DNA from: a bacterium
GTDB lineage: Bacteria > Actinomycetota > Acidimicrobiia > Acidimicrobiales > Bin134
Direction: 5' to 3'
NCBI GenBank assembly: GCA_026708015.1
Contig: JAPOVT010000022.1
Span: 1-64,000, forward strand
DNA: 64,000 nucleotides
The position numbers and the translations under genes were made by a program. Shown in pieces: positions 43,779 to 52,487 of this stretch (within the stretch, counting starts at the first letter, position 1; the number at the start of each line of letters is the position of its first letter). The notes under the pieces are model-generated. The model did not search any database. It saw nothing but the letters and a program-made list of their open reading frames with translations, and was not told where the DNA came from.

Positions 43779-46700
43779 GCGTCGCCGGGGGTAACCCCCC
43801 GGCCCTCATTGAACGTGGGCCTGGGGTTGATGCCTTCTCACATGTCACCTGCAAGCGTCGCCGGGGGTAACCCCCCGGCCCTCATTGAACGCTCTTGGAT
43901 GAGCTCTGCTTTTGTCATACCGTTATGGCGTCGCCGGGGGTAACCCCCCGGCCCTCATTGAACGGGTGGAGGCATGAAGGAAACAGCGAAAATCAAAACG
44001 CGTCGCCGGGGGTAACCCCCCGGCCCTCATTGAACGTGCGTCCAAGGCAGTCGACCCCGAGTGACATCATGCGTCGCCGGGGGTAACCCCCCGGCCCTCA
44101 TTGAACGTGCCCCGAGTGCGGCGAGGCGAAGGCCGACATCGAAGCGTCGCCGGGGGTAACCCCCCGGCCCTCATTGAACGCTCGGGTACCCATGTCCGCT
44201 CTGCTGGCTCGCCTGCCGGCGTCGCCGGGGGTAACCCCCCGGCCCTCATTGAACGTGCACAGCCATCGGCGTTCCCTTCACATCAGCCGGGCGTCGCCGG
44301 GGGTAACCCCCCGGCCCTCATTGAACGAGCGTGCCCAGCGCAGCAGGCCGTGGTCCCGCAGGCGTCGCCGGGGGTAACCCCCCGGCCCTCATTGAACGGG
44401 TCGGATGTACAGCTGCACTGACAGCACAGCCTGTGGCGTCGCCGGGGGTAACCCCCCGGCCCTCATTGAACGAAGCCGGCGTCGGCGTCAGCCTGGTCCA
44501 ACACCGCGGCGTCGCCGGGGGTAACCCCCCGGCCCTCATTGAACGATTTCGACACGCACAAGGTCGCGGTCGGCGAGAGGCGTCGCCGGGGGTAACCCCC
44601 CGGCCCTCATTGAACGCGCGTCTCGACGGCCATCCCGAACTGGTTGTTTGCCCGCGTCGCCGGGGGTAACCCCCCGGCCCTCATTGAACGCTGCTGGCGC
44701 CGATATGGGCTGCCGAGCCGGTCACGCGTCGCCGGGGGTAACCCCCCGGCCCTCATTGAACGAGCGTCAGCGTCCGGACGTTCAACCCGACCGGCGAGGC
44801 GTCGCCGGGGGTAACCCCCCGGCCCTCATTGAACGGCGCAGGGCTTGAGCTGGACGCGTTTTGGAATCGACGGCGTCGCCGGGGGTAACCCCCCGGCCCT
44901 CATTGAACGTCAGTCGCTGCGTGGACCAGTCCCATCTTCGTGCCGGGCGTCGCCGGGGGTAACCCCCCGGCCCTCATTGAACGACTGAGGAGCAGAGATG
45001 AGCAGCACGCCGCCGCCGGCGTCGCCGGGGGTAACCCCCCGGCCCTCATTGAACGCCCTGCCGGTTGGTCCACCGCGATGTCACCTTGCTGCGGGCGTCG
45101 CCGGGGGTAACCCCCCGGCCCTCATTGAACGTTGAGCCCGTGTTCCCAGGCTGTGCCTGTGACTGGGCGCGTCGCCGGGGGTAACCCCCCGGCCCTCATT
45201 GAACGCAGCCGACGGTTCATGTGCTGGCGCGGCGGGCTGTGGGCGTCGCCGGGGGTAACCCCCCGGCCCTCATTGAACGCGCGTAGCTCCGGTCAGACGC
45301 GGACGGAGTGGCCGAGCGTCGCCGGGGGTAACCCCCCGGCCCTCATTGAACGGGTGGCCGGCATGAAGGAAACAGCAACACCGGCACGCGTCGCCGGGGG
45401 TAACCCCCCGGCCCTCATTGAACGGATATGGCGGCGTATGGTGCCCGGATCCTCGAGGCGCGTCGCCGGGGGTAACCCCCCGGCCCTCATTGAACGTCGT
45501 TCACCTCGATGTTGCGCACGCGGTCGGAGACCTGGCGTCGCCGGGGGTAACCCCCCGGCCCTCATTGAACGAGCCAGACTCGACGCTGTGGTGCCCGGCT
45601 GTTCATGCGTCGCCGGGGGTAACCCCCCGGCCCTCATTGAACGCGCTGGACGGACACCGCAATTGCCGTGGGAGGCTCCTCGGGCGTCGCCGGGGGTAAC
45701 CCCCCGGCCCTCATTGAACGCTGGCGGATCCGGCCGGGACCGCCAATGCGATCCTGGCGTCGCCGGGGGTAACCCCCCGGCCCTCATTGAACGACGAGCT
45801 AGAATGGTGTCAGACAGTCAGAGAGAGGAGCGTCGCCGGGGGTAACCCCCCGGCCCTCATTGAACGAAGCCGTGGGGCATCATCTTGATGGAAACCGCTG
45901 GGGCGCGTCGCCGGGGGTAACCCCCCGGCCCTCATTGAACGCAGCACCTGCTCGAGCTGTACGGGTCGCACCCCTTGCGTCGCCGGGGGTAACCCCCCGG
46001 CCCTCATTGAACGGTTTTACGCCCGTTCACGTACTTGGCGTAAGAAGCGGGCGTCGCCGGGGGTAACCCCCCGGCCCTCATTGAACGCAGATGCACGTCA
46101 CCGTGGATGTCACGGTGATTCTGGCGTCGCCGGGGGTAACCCCCCGGCCCTCATTGAACGTCGTCGCCGAAGCCAAACAGCGCGTCGAGGCCGCGGCCGC
46201 GTCGCCGGGGGTAACCCCCCGGCCCTCATTGAACGCTCTCGGCGATGGGTCAGCCACGCATCCGCCTGCCTCGCGTCGCCGGGGGTAACCCCCCGGCCCT
46301 CATTGAACGTCCCTGGCGTCCCTCTCGTCGTTGACGAACCAGACGCGTCGCCGGGGGTAACCCCCCGGCCCTCATTGAACGACGTGCGCCCGTCCTCCGA
46401 GTACTGGGCCTTGGCCGCGTCGCCGGGGGTAACCCCCCGGCCCTCATTGAACGCCTACACACCGGGTACCCTACGGGCAAGTCGGGGGGGCGTCGCCGGG
46501 GGTAACCCCCCGGCCCTCATTGAACGCGGCCCACATAGCCGACACACACCAGAGAGAGACTGGCGTCGCCGGGGGTAACCCCCCGGCCCTCATTGAACGG
46601 TGATGGAGTTCGACTTGCGCCCCTCCCCGTCGGCGGCGTCGCCGGGGGTAACCCCCCGGCCCTCATTGAACGTCGGCCCACGACGCCTCGATGCTGTCGT

Positions 46701-49372
46701 GGCCGAGCGTCGCCGGGGGTAACCCCCCGGCCCTCATTGAACGGCCGCCCGCTTGACCGCCCACAGAGCCTCATTCACCGAGCGTCGCCGGGGGTAACCC
46801 CCCGGCCCTCATTGAACGCCGCAGGCCCGCCACGTAGGCCCGATAGCCTCTCTTGCGTCGCCGGGGGTAACCCCCCGGCCCTCATTGAACGCTCGGAGCC
46901 AGACCCGCAACCGCTGTCGACATCAGAGCGTCGCCGGGGGTAACCCCCCGGCCCTCATTGAACGCAGCAGATATTCGAGCCCTCCGTCAACCAGATCAGG
47001 CGTCGCCGGGGGTAACCCCCCGGCCCTCATTGAACGCGGCACACCGGCTCCAGACAGAACGTTGAATGTGAAGCGTCGCCGGGGGTAACCCCCCGGCCCT
47101 CATTGAACGTTCAACAGAGCAGGCGACCCAAGAACAGAAAAAACAGGCGTCGCCGGGGGTAACCCCCCGGCCCTCATTGAACGTAATCCCGGTCGCGCTG
47201 CACGCCCGGGGGAAGCGCAGGCGTCGCCGGGGGTAACCCCCCGGCCCTCATTGAACGGCTGCGAAAGTCGCTGAGTGGTGGCGGACCTGTCGGGCGTCGC
47301 CGGGGGTAACCCCCCGGCCCTCATTGAACGACCGGTTTCCACCCGTCCCCGGCGGGCCTGTCGGGTGCGTCGCCGGGGGTAACCCCCCGGCCCTCATTGA
47401 ACGCTATCAACGACGTGCAGGAGCTAGCCCCATTCGCAGAGGCGTCGCCGGGGGTAACCCCCCGGCCCTCATTGAACGCGCCTGCTAGCCTGCGCCCATG
47501 GCAGACACCATCCAGGCGTCGCCGGGGGTAACCCCCCGGCCCTCATTGAACGGCCGCGTGGACCAGCGACCGGCGGGCCGGCTGGCCGAGCGTCGCCGGG
47601 GGTAACCCCCCGGCCCTCATTGAACGCTCCCTCTGCGTCGATCCGACGCCATGACCCTACCGCGTCGCCGGGGGTAACCCCCCGGCCCTCATTGAACGGT
47701 CGAGGCGAATTGGCCGGTCATAGCCGCCCGGGCCCGCGTCGCCGGGGGTAACCCCCCGGCCCTCATTGAACGACTGTTAGGCGGCTCGACGGTGACGAGT
47801 ACGGTGCCGGCGTCGCCGGGGGTAACCCCCCGGCCCTCATTGAACGGCCGAGGCATAGACCTCGCCGGAGAGCGGGGGGAGGCGTCGCCGGGGGTAACCC
47901 CCCGGCCCTCATTGAACGCCTCAGAGCCCGAATCTCAGCCCGGATCTCTGTCGTGCGTCGCCGGGGGTAACCCCCCGGCCCTCATTGAACGTCCAGTAGG
48001 GGTGTAGCCCGCCGGATCGCATCTGAGGCGTCGCCGGGGGTAACCCCCCGGCCCTCATTGAACGGGGATGGAGCTGGTGCTGCGCCAGTTCGCCGCCGAG
48101 GGCGTCGCCGGGGGTAACCCCCCGGCCCTCATTGAACGCAGAAGACCGAGAAGTTCTGGCAATGGACCGGCCACGCGTCGCCGGGGGTAACCCCCCGGCC
48201 CTCATTGAACGAAGTCCGGCGTCAAGTGGGAGAGGTCCGATCTGATGCGTCGCCGGGGGTAACCCCCCGGCCCTCATTGAACGGAGTGCCACCAGTTCCA
48301 GCCTGAAGACCTTTTGGAGCGTCGCCGGGGGTAACCCCCCGGCCCTCATTGAACGTTCCAGTAGTAGCGCCCATAGTCGGGAGTCACCGTGCGTCGCCGG
48401 GGGTAACCCCCCGGCCCTCATTGAACGTTCCAGTAGTAGCGCCCATAGTCGGGAGTCACCGTGCGTCGCCGGGGGTAACCCCCCGGCCCTCATTGAACGC
48501 ACAGCCAGAACGCCGCATGGCCCGCCGCCACGCTGCGTCGCCGGGGGTAACCCCCCGGCCCTCATTGAACGCCTACTCGGCGCCGTCGGCCATGCTGCGG
48601 GCGTCGCCGGGGGTAACCCCCCGGCCCTCATTGAACGCTGGCCGTCGGTGTCGTCGATCCCGTGTTGTCTCGCGCGTCGCCGGGGGTAACCCCCCGGCCC
48701 TCATTGAACGTCGTCCCACGATCTGGGGCCGCCGACCTGCTCGGGGGCGTCGCCGGGGGTAACCCCCCGGCCCTCATTGAACGCCGCGCGGTCGCGGTCT
48801 ACCCGCGCGGTCTACCCGCGCGTCGCCGGGGGTAACCCCCCGGCCCTCATTGAACGGAGGCACCATGGGCATCACCACCGCCGAGGCCATCGGCGTCGCC
48901 GGGGGTAACCCCCCGGCCCTCATTGAACGGCGGCCGCGGTCCACAGCCGCCGAGCATGGGAGCATGCGTCGCCGGGGGTAACCCCCCGGCCCTCATTGAA
49001 CGCTGGAGCAGACCTACGAGCAGGCCAGCATCCACTCCGGCGTCGCCGGGGGTAACCCCCCGGCCCTCATTGAACGCCGATCCGGCCGCCGCTGATCCTG
49101 TCGATCTCGCGGCGGCGTCGCCGGGGGTAACCCCCCGGCCCTCATTGAACGCGGCAGGCCAACCAGCGCCTGCTGGACCGGCAGTCCGCGTCGCCGGGGG
49201 TAACCCCCCGGCCCTCATTGAACGTCCCCCGACCTCGGGCAGGCAACTGAAGCCGCCGGCAGCGTCGCCGGGGGTAACCCCCCGGCCCTCATTGAACGCT
49301 GATCCGCCGTGGCCTTCGCAAAGCGCAAAGCGCCAGCGTCGCCGGGGGTAACCCCCCGGCCCTCATTGAACG
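43779..49372 (+). CRISPR. Type I-G CRISPR array, 77 repeats and 76 spacers
   Basis: Counted by hand: 77 repeats of 37 bp starting GCGTCGCCGGGGG and ending CTCATTGAACG, with 76 spacers mostly of 34-39 bp (one of 40, one of only 29 between 48572 and 48600). I saw no base differences between the 77 units. Each repeat holds an 8-bp perfect hairpin, GCCGGGGG with CCCCCGGC, closed by a TAAC loop, and the 3' ATTGAACG forms the likely 8-nt 5' handle of crRNA. Spacers 63 and 64 (48356-48390, 48428-48462) are identical. Orientation, leader at the left, follows from cas2 and the ATTGAAC end. The array continues in damaged form beyond its last intact repeat. Confidence 0.97.
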
Positions 49373-49409
49373 GGCGTGGCCGTGATCTCTTCGGAGTCCC
49401 AAAGGGCGA

Positions 49410-49422
49410 GCGACGCCGAGGC
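49410..49422 (+). repeat. Degenerate 5' piece of a CRISPR repeat
   Basis: GCGACGCCGAGGC matches 10 of the first 13 bases of the repeat and starts 74 bases after repeat 77, exactly one array period. The preceding 37 bases would be spacer 77. It is the proposed left half of a repeat interrupted by the 1.6-kb element that follows. On its own the match is short; the register gives it weight. Confidence 0.5.
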
Positions 49423-49490
49423 AATCATCCATATTCCGGTCTCAAAATTGCAATTTGTCGGCTAAACTATCGGGTCTAATTCGTCTACAT

Positions 49491-49513
49491 ATTGAGTAAA
49501 TTGCTTACTCAAT
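49491..49513. repeat. Inverted repeat upstream of HNH gene
   Basis: ATTGAGTAA and TTACTCAAT form a perfect inverted repeat around ATTGC, 138 bases before the HNH gene. The ATTGAGT half-site recurs in the HigBA operator at 51157-51176. Could be a regulator site or part of a terminator. Confidence 0.5.
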
Positions 49514-49651
49514 TCTTGTGAAAGAATGATATGCCTTCAATGTCGATTGGTGAGCGGATTGAATCGGTGTAAATCGTTTGAATAACTCCTGAAGATAGTG
49601 CCTTAAGTCTGCCTGAACCCAGGGATACTGTCACAGGTAGGTTGTATTCTT

Positions 49652-50890
49652 GTGGTTATGGAGTTCACCAGATCAGCGGGTTGTGAAACCGCAACTGCAA
49701 GCGATTGTTCCGGCGTGGGGCCGGAAGTGGTGATGCGTGTATTTCGAGCTGATGTCGGTGTAATGCTGGTCGAAGAATTGGATGATCGCATTGAAGAATT
49801 AGGGCGGGCTCGTTCTCAGATTGAGGGGTTGTTGGCTGAGGCATTGGCAGAGCGCGCTCGACAAAGCACTCGTCGGGCCGCAGCGAGCGTGCTGCGGGAG
49901 CGGGTGTTGGAGTCCGCAGGCAAGGCGAGCGGAGATGTGAAGTTGGCGGTATCTTTGGCGGAGAGTTTTCCCTCCACATTGGAAGCGCTGGCGTCAGGCG
50001 AGATCAACGCTGGCCAAGCCCGGGTAATCGAGCGCGTCGCAGGCAAGCCCGACTACCGAAGCGAAGAGGCCATTCTGGCTTGCACCAAGGAGGCTCCCGC
50101 AGACCTGCTGTCAAGGTACGCGCTTCGCCGGGAACCGGTCGAGGAACGGGGCTACTCGAAGTACCAGCAACAGCGTCAAGACCGCCGGGCGTCTATCACC
50201 CAGGAACCTGATGGCTCTTGGAAGCTATTCGCCCACCTCGACTACATGGCAGGCAAGCGAGTCAGCTTGGCTTGGGCCACAATGGCCGAGGCGTTCCGAC
50301 GCGAGGAGAGCGAGAACAGCGAGAAGAGCAAGATCACCTACCTACAGCGGAATGCCGATGCCCTGGTGCAGCTGATCACCCGCGACGGCCCCCAGCGGGC
50401 CACTCCGGCGTCGCTGCTCATGATCACTGAGTACGACGCCGACACCGGCGAGCTCAGCCACCCCAGGCTCGATGATGGACAACCGGTGCCCCCCGAGCTT
50501 CTGGAGCAACTACTCGACAACTCCGACGTCTACACCGCATTTGCCGACGCCGATGGTCAGCCGCTGTGGCTGGGACGGTCCAAGCGATCAGCTTCATTGG
50601 CCCAGCGGATTGTGCTGGCAGCCCGTGACGGCGGTTGCATCGGCTGTATTTCCCCCTCGGAGCGGTGCGAGGCCCACCATATCCAGCACTGGTTAGACGA
50701 CGGGCCCACCGACATCGACAACCTCGCCCAGCTCTGTCCCGACTGCCATCACCTGGTCCACGATTGCAACTGGCAGGTCTGTCGAAACCACCGGAGCCAT
50801 TATCGGATCAGTGCTCCACCCGATCCGTTCCCCGACCATGGAACCTCCACCTACCACTTGGCCCAGCACAGCCCGGTTCTTCGGAACTGA
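49652..50890 (+). CDS. DUF222 / HNH endonuclease (13E12 repeat family)
   Basis: 412 residues from a GTG (ATG two codons later is an alternative). TATTCT ends one base before the GTG, so the transcript is likely leaderless. The N-terminal two thirds is DUF222: LEALASGEINAGQARVIE and RYALRREPVEERGYSKYQQQ, with DGSWKLFAHLDYMAGKRV. The C-terminal HNH motif starts at about residue 330: CIGCISPSERCEAHHIQHW, then NLAQLCPDCHHLVH, with both His and the Asn in place and paired Cys that could bind zinc. Proteins of this kind are abundant multicopy genes in actinobacteria and are carried by REP13E12 elements. DNA cutting is likely but target unknown. The last codons are duplicated downstream. Confidence 0.85.
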   Translation: MVMEFTRSAGCETATASDCSGVGPEVVMRVFRADVGVMLVEELDDRIEELGRARSQIEGLLAEALAERARQSTRRAAASVLRERVLESAGKASGDVKLAVSLAESFPSTLEALASGEINAGQARVIERVAGKPDYRSEEAILACTKEAPADLLSRYALRREPVEERGYSKYQQQRQDRRASITQEPDGSWKLFAHLDYMAGKRVSLAWATMAEAFRREESENSEKSKITYLQRNADALVQLITRDGPQRATPASLLMITEYDADTGELSHPRLDDGQPVPPELLEQLLDNSDVYTAFADADGQPLWLGRSKRSASLAQRIVLAARDGGCIGCISPSERCEAHHIQHWLDDGPTDIDNLAQLCPDCHHLVHDCNWQVCRNHRSHYRISAPPDPFPDHGTSTYHLAQHSPVLRN

Positions 50891-50977
50891 CCGTCGTTGC
50901 CTCATACATCAAAAGAACCCGCGAGAGGGGTAGGGGGGTTCCCCGGTTCTTGGGAACTGACCGTCGTTGCCTCATAC
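50872..50977 (+). repeat. 36-bp direct repeat at the 3' end of the HNH gene
   Basis: CCCGGTTCTTCGGAACTGAC and the following 16 bases (50872-50907) recur at 50942-50977 with a single C-to-G change. The first copy encodes the last residues and stop codon of the HNH gene; the second would again encode PVLGN and a stop. Spacing is 70 bp and the 34 bp between is unrelated. Probably a duplicated element end. Confidence 0.75.
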
Positions 50978-51015
50978 TGGTGGTTTCTGAGCGGTTGTCC
51001 CCTGCAATGGGCGCA

Positions 51016-51112
51016 TAACCCCCCGGCCCTCATTGAACGCGGTTGGCGTCGGCCGTCGTTGAAGGCGAGCATGGCGCATCGCCGGCGATTACCCTCCTTC
51101 CCCCGATCCCTG
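51016..51112 (+). repeat. Displaced CRISPR repeat remnants: exact 24-nt 3' half and a degenerate repeat one period later
   Basis: 51016-51039 equals the last 24 bases of the array repeat without mismatch (TAACCCCCC through ATTGAACG). Then 36 bases of spacer-like DNA (51040-51075) and, in perfect register at +73, a degenerate repeat at 51076-51112 that matches 23 of 37 bases overall and 17 of the first 22. This is the form expected for a leader-distal, decaying end of the array, cut off from the main array by the HNH element. Confidence 0.8.
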
Positions 51113-51156
51113 CTGAGGGTCCCTGTGCTGGGGGTGGGCTCCGCTGGCCGCACCTC

Positions 51157-51176
51157 ATATTGAGTTAACTCAATAT
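51157..51176. promoter_or_regulatory. Perfect 20-bp palindromic operator before the HigB-like gene
   Basis: ATATTGAGTTAACTCAATAT is fully self-complementary and ends two bases before the ATG of the toxin gene. By analogy with other HigBA modules it is the binding site for the XRE antitoxin dimer, giving autorepression. It probably overlaps the promoter of a leaderless or very short-leader transcript. Confidence 0.7.
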
Positions 51177-51178
51177 AA

Positions 51179-51574
51179 ATGTTGATCTATAGTCCGCCAG
51201 TGGCTTGGGAAGTCAACGGCACCGATGAGTTTGCTGACTGGTTCGGCGAGCTTGCCGAATCCGAACAGGACGAGGTGATTGTTGCCGTTGAATTTCTTGC
51301 TGAGCATGGCCCAGGCTTGGACCGGCCTCTTGCCGATCGGGTCAAGGGGTCGATATACCACAATATGAAGGAGCTGAGACCGCGTGGCGTGGCCAAGAAC
51401 TTCCGAATCCTGTTCCTGTTCGATCCCCGGCGTGAGGCGATCCTTCTCGTTGAGGGCGACAAGAGCGGCCAATGGGATCGGTGGTATGCCAAGGCCATTC
51501 CTATCGCCGAGCGGCTCTATGAGGAATATCTGAGCGAATTGGCTGCCGAAAATCTGATTGAAGACACCGACTAG
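51179..51574 (+). CDS. RelE/HigB-superfamily toxin
   Basis: 131 residues. EVNGTDEFADWFGEL, a central segment LADRVKGSIYHNMKELRPRG, and NFRILFLFDPRREAILLVEGDKSG are the standard pattern of the phage-derived Gp49-like/HigB toxins, mRNA interferases acting on the ribosome. Toxin-first order and an XRE antitoxin 13 bases downstream are typical of higBA. The palindromic operator lies immediately upstream. Confidence 0.85.
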   Translation: MLIYSPPVAWEVNGTDEFADWFGELAESEQDEVIVAVEFLAEHGPGLDRPLADRVKGSIYHNMKELRPRGVAKNFRILFLFDPRREAILLVEGDKSGQWDRWYAKAIPIAERLYEEYLSELAAENLIEDTD

Positions 51575-51587
51575 AAAGGACCACGAC

Positions 51588-51917
51588 ATGGGATATCGCA
51601 AGTTCAGCGAGATTGTTGGGCAGATCAGCCCTGAGCGTCGTGCCCGTATCGACGCGATGAAGGTAGAAGCCAGGGCTGATGCCGTGGCGTTCAACTTGGC
51701 CGAGCTCCGCCGTCACCGCGAGATGACCCAGGTGGAGCTTGCTCAGCGCCTTGAGCGGACCCAGGCCTCGGTCTCGGCCATGGAGTCCGCAGGAGATAAT
51801 TTGCTGTCCACGTATCGGTCGGTTGTTGAAGGCATGGGCGGCCATCTCGAACTCGTCGCGGTCTTCGACGACGAGCGAATTGTTATTCCGAGCTCTGTTG
51901 AAAGCGCTTCGAGATAG
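51588..51917 (+). CDS. XRE-family antitoxin (HigA-like)
   Basis: 109 residues, start chosen at the ATG with AAAGGACC upstream. An N-terminal helix (KFSEIVGQISPERRARIDAM) precedes a helix-turn-helix at about 45-75: RHREMTQVELAQRLERTQAS, with VSAMESAGDN after it. This is the standard HigA antitoxin layout, neutralising the upstream toxin and repressing the operon through the palindrome at 51157-51176. Confidence 0.85.
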   Translation: MGYRKFSEIVGQISPERRARIDAMKVEARADAVAFNLAELRRHREMTQVELAQRLERTQASVSAMESAGDNLLSTYRSVVEGMGGHLELVAVFDDERIVIPSSVESASR

Positions 51918-51937
51918 CCTCAGAGTTCGAGGAGAAG

Positions 51938-52015
51938 ATGGACGCTCATCGCAACGATCTCAACTACCGGGCAAAATTCGACAAGAAGCTGCGGCGCGTC
52001 GTCGATGAAGGCTGA
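51938..52015 (+). other. Possible 25-residue peptide or gene tail
   Basis: A short frame MDAHRNDLNYRAKFDKKL followed by RRVVDEG and stop, with GGAG five bases upstream of the ATG. The same frame is open for some codons before the ATG (IASEFEEK) and has a helical, charged composition. It could be a genuine small protein or the tail of a lost gene. Very weak support. Confidence 0.2.
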
Positions 52016-52032
52016 CCGGAGCCGACCAGCGA

Positions 52033-52440
52033 TCAGCCCGAGCGGTCGGGGCCGGCACGGAGGATGTGGAACCGCACCAGGCAGCGCTGGTCGGTGACCA
52101 TGGCTTGGCGGTACTCGTCCCAGTCGGGGTGCTCGCCCCGCAGGGTGCGGTAATACTCGACCAGCGGTTCCAGAGCATCCGGCCCGGAGATGATCTCGGC
52201 CTGGCACTCGATCTGCACCCAGTCGCCTAAGAAATTGCGGGGGAACACGCACAGCCAGCTTCGGGGGTCGCGCCGCAGGTTCTTGGTCTTGTAGGCCGTC
52301 TCGCGGGTGCTCATCACCACCGTGTCGTCCACCACCGCAAGGGTGACGGGTGACATCTGGGGGGTGCCGTCTTGCCGCAGGGTGGCCAGCACCGCGTTGG
52401 TGTTCTCCCGGATGTAGTCCAAGGCCTGTGCAGGATCCAT
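52033..52440 (-). CDS. PPOX-class (pyridoxamine 5'-phosphate oxidase fold) F420-type oxidoreductase
   Basis: 135 residues, split-barrel flavin/deazaflavin fold. LATLRQDGTPQMSPVTLAVVDD, VVMSTRETAYKTKNLRRDPR and WVQIECQAEII are the characteristic strands of the PPOX-class F420-dependent enzymes of actinobacteria. Small size matches the family. Substrate unknown; the many other F420-type enzymes in the window suggest the host makes F420. Confidence 0.8.
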   Translation of the reverse strand: MDPAQALDYIRENTNAVLATLRQDGTPQMSPVTLAVVDDTVVMSTRETAYKTKNLRRDPRSWLCVFPRNFLGDWVQIECQAEIISGPDALEPLVEYYRTLRGEHPDWDEYRQAMVTDQRCLVRFHILRAGPDRSG

Positions 52441-52487
52441 GAGGGCATCCTATGGGGCTGTTTGTCGTTTTGGCCGGGTCGGCAAAG

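Larger units (their letters stand above)
49423..51015 (+). mobile_element. Putative DUF222-HNH (REP13E12-like) insertion inside a CRISPR repeat
   Basis: A 1593-bp segment separates a 13-nt 5' repeat piece from an exact 24-nt 3' repeat piece; 13 plus 24 equals the 37-bp repeat. It contains a single DUF222-HNH gene and flanking AT-rich DNA. Mycobacterial REP13E12 elements are of similar size and encode the same type of protein. No terminal inverted repeat or target duplication is apparent. The insertion point lies between repeat bases 13 and 14, at the start of the TAAC hairpin loop. Boundaries are inferred from the repeat halves. Confidence 0.6.

Noticed and set aside
43895-49424. Many open frames on both strands inside the array with repeated peptides such as GVTPRPSLN or RAGGLPPAT
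   Set aside because: They are translations of the 37-bp CRISPR repeat; repeat plus spacer length is often a multiple of three or lacks stops, so frames stay open without being genes.
50872-50977. A second, two-unit CRISPR (36-bp repeats, 34-bp spacer)
   Set aside because: Only two copies, no relation to the array repeat, and the first copy is coding sequence of the HNH gene. A duplicated gene end explains it better.
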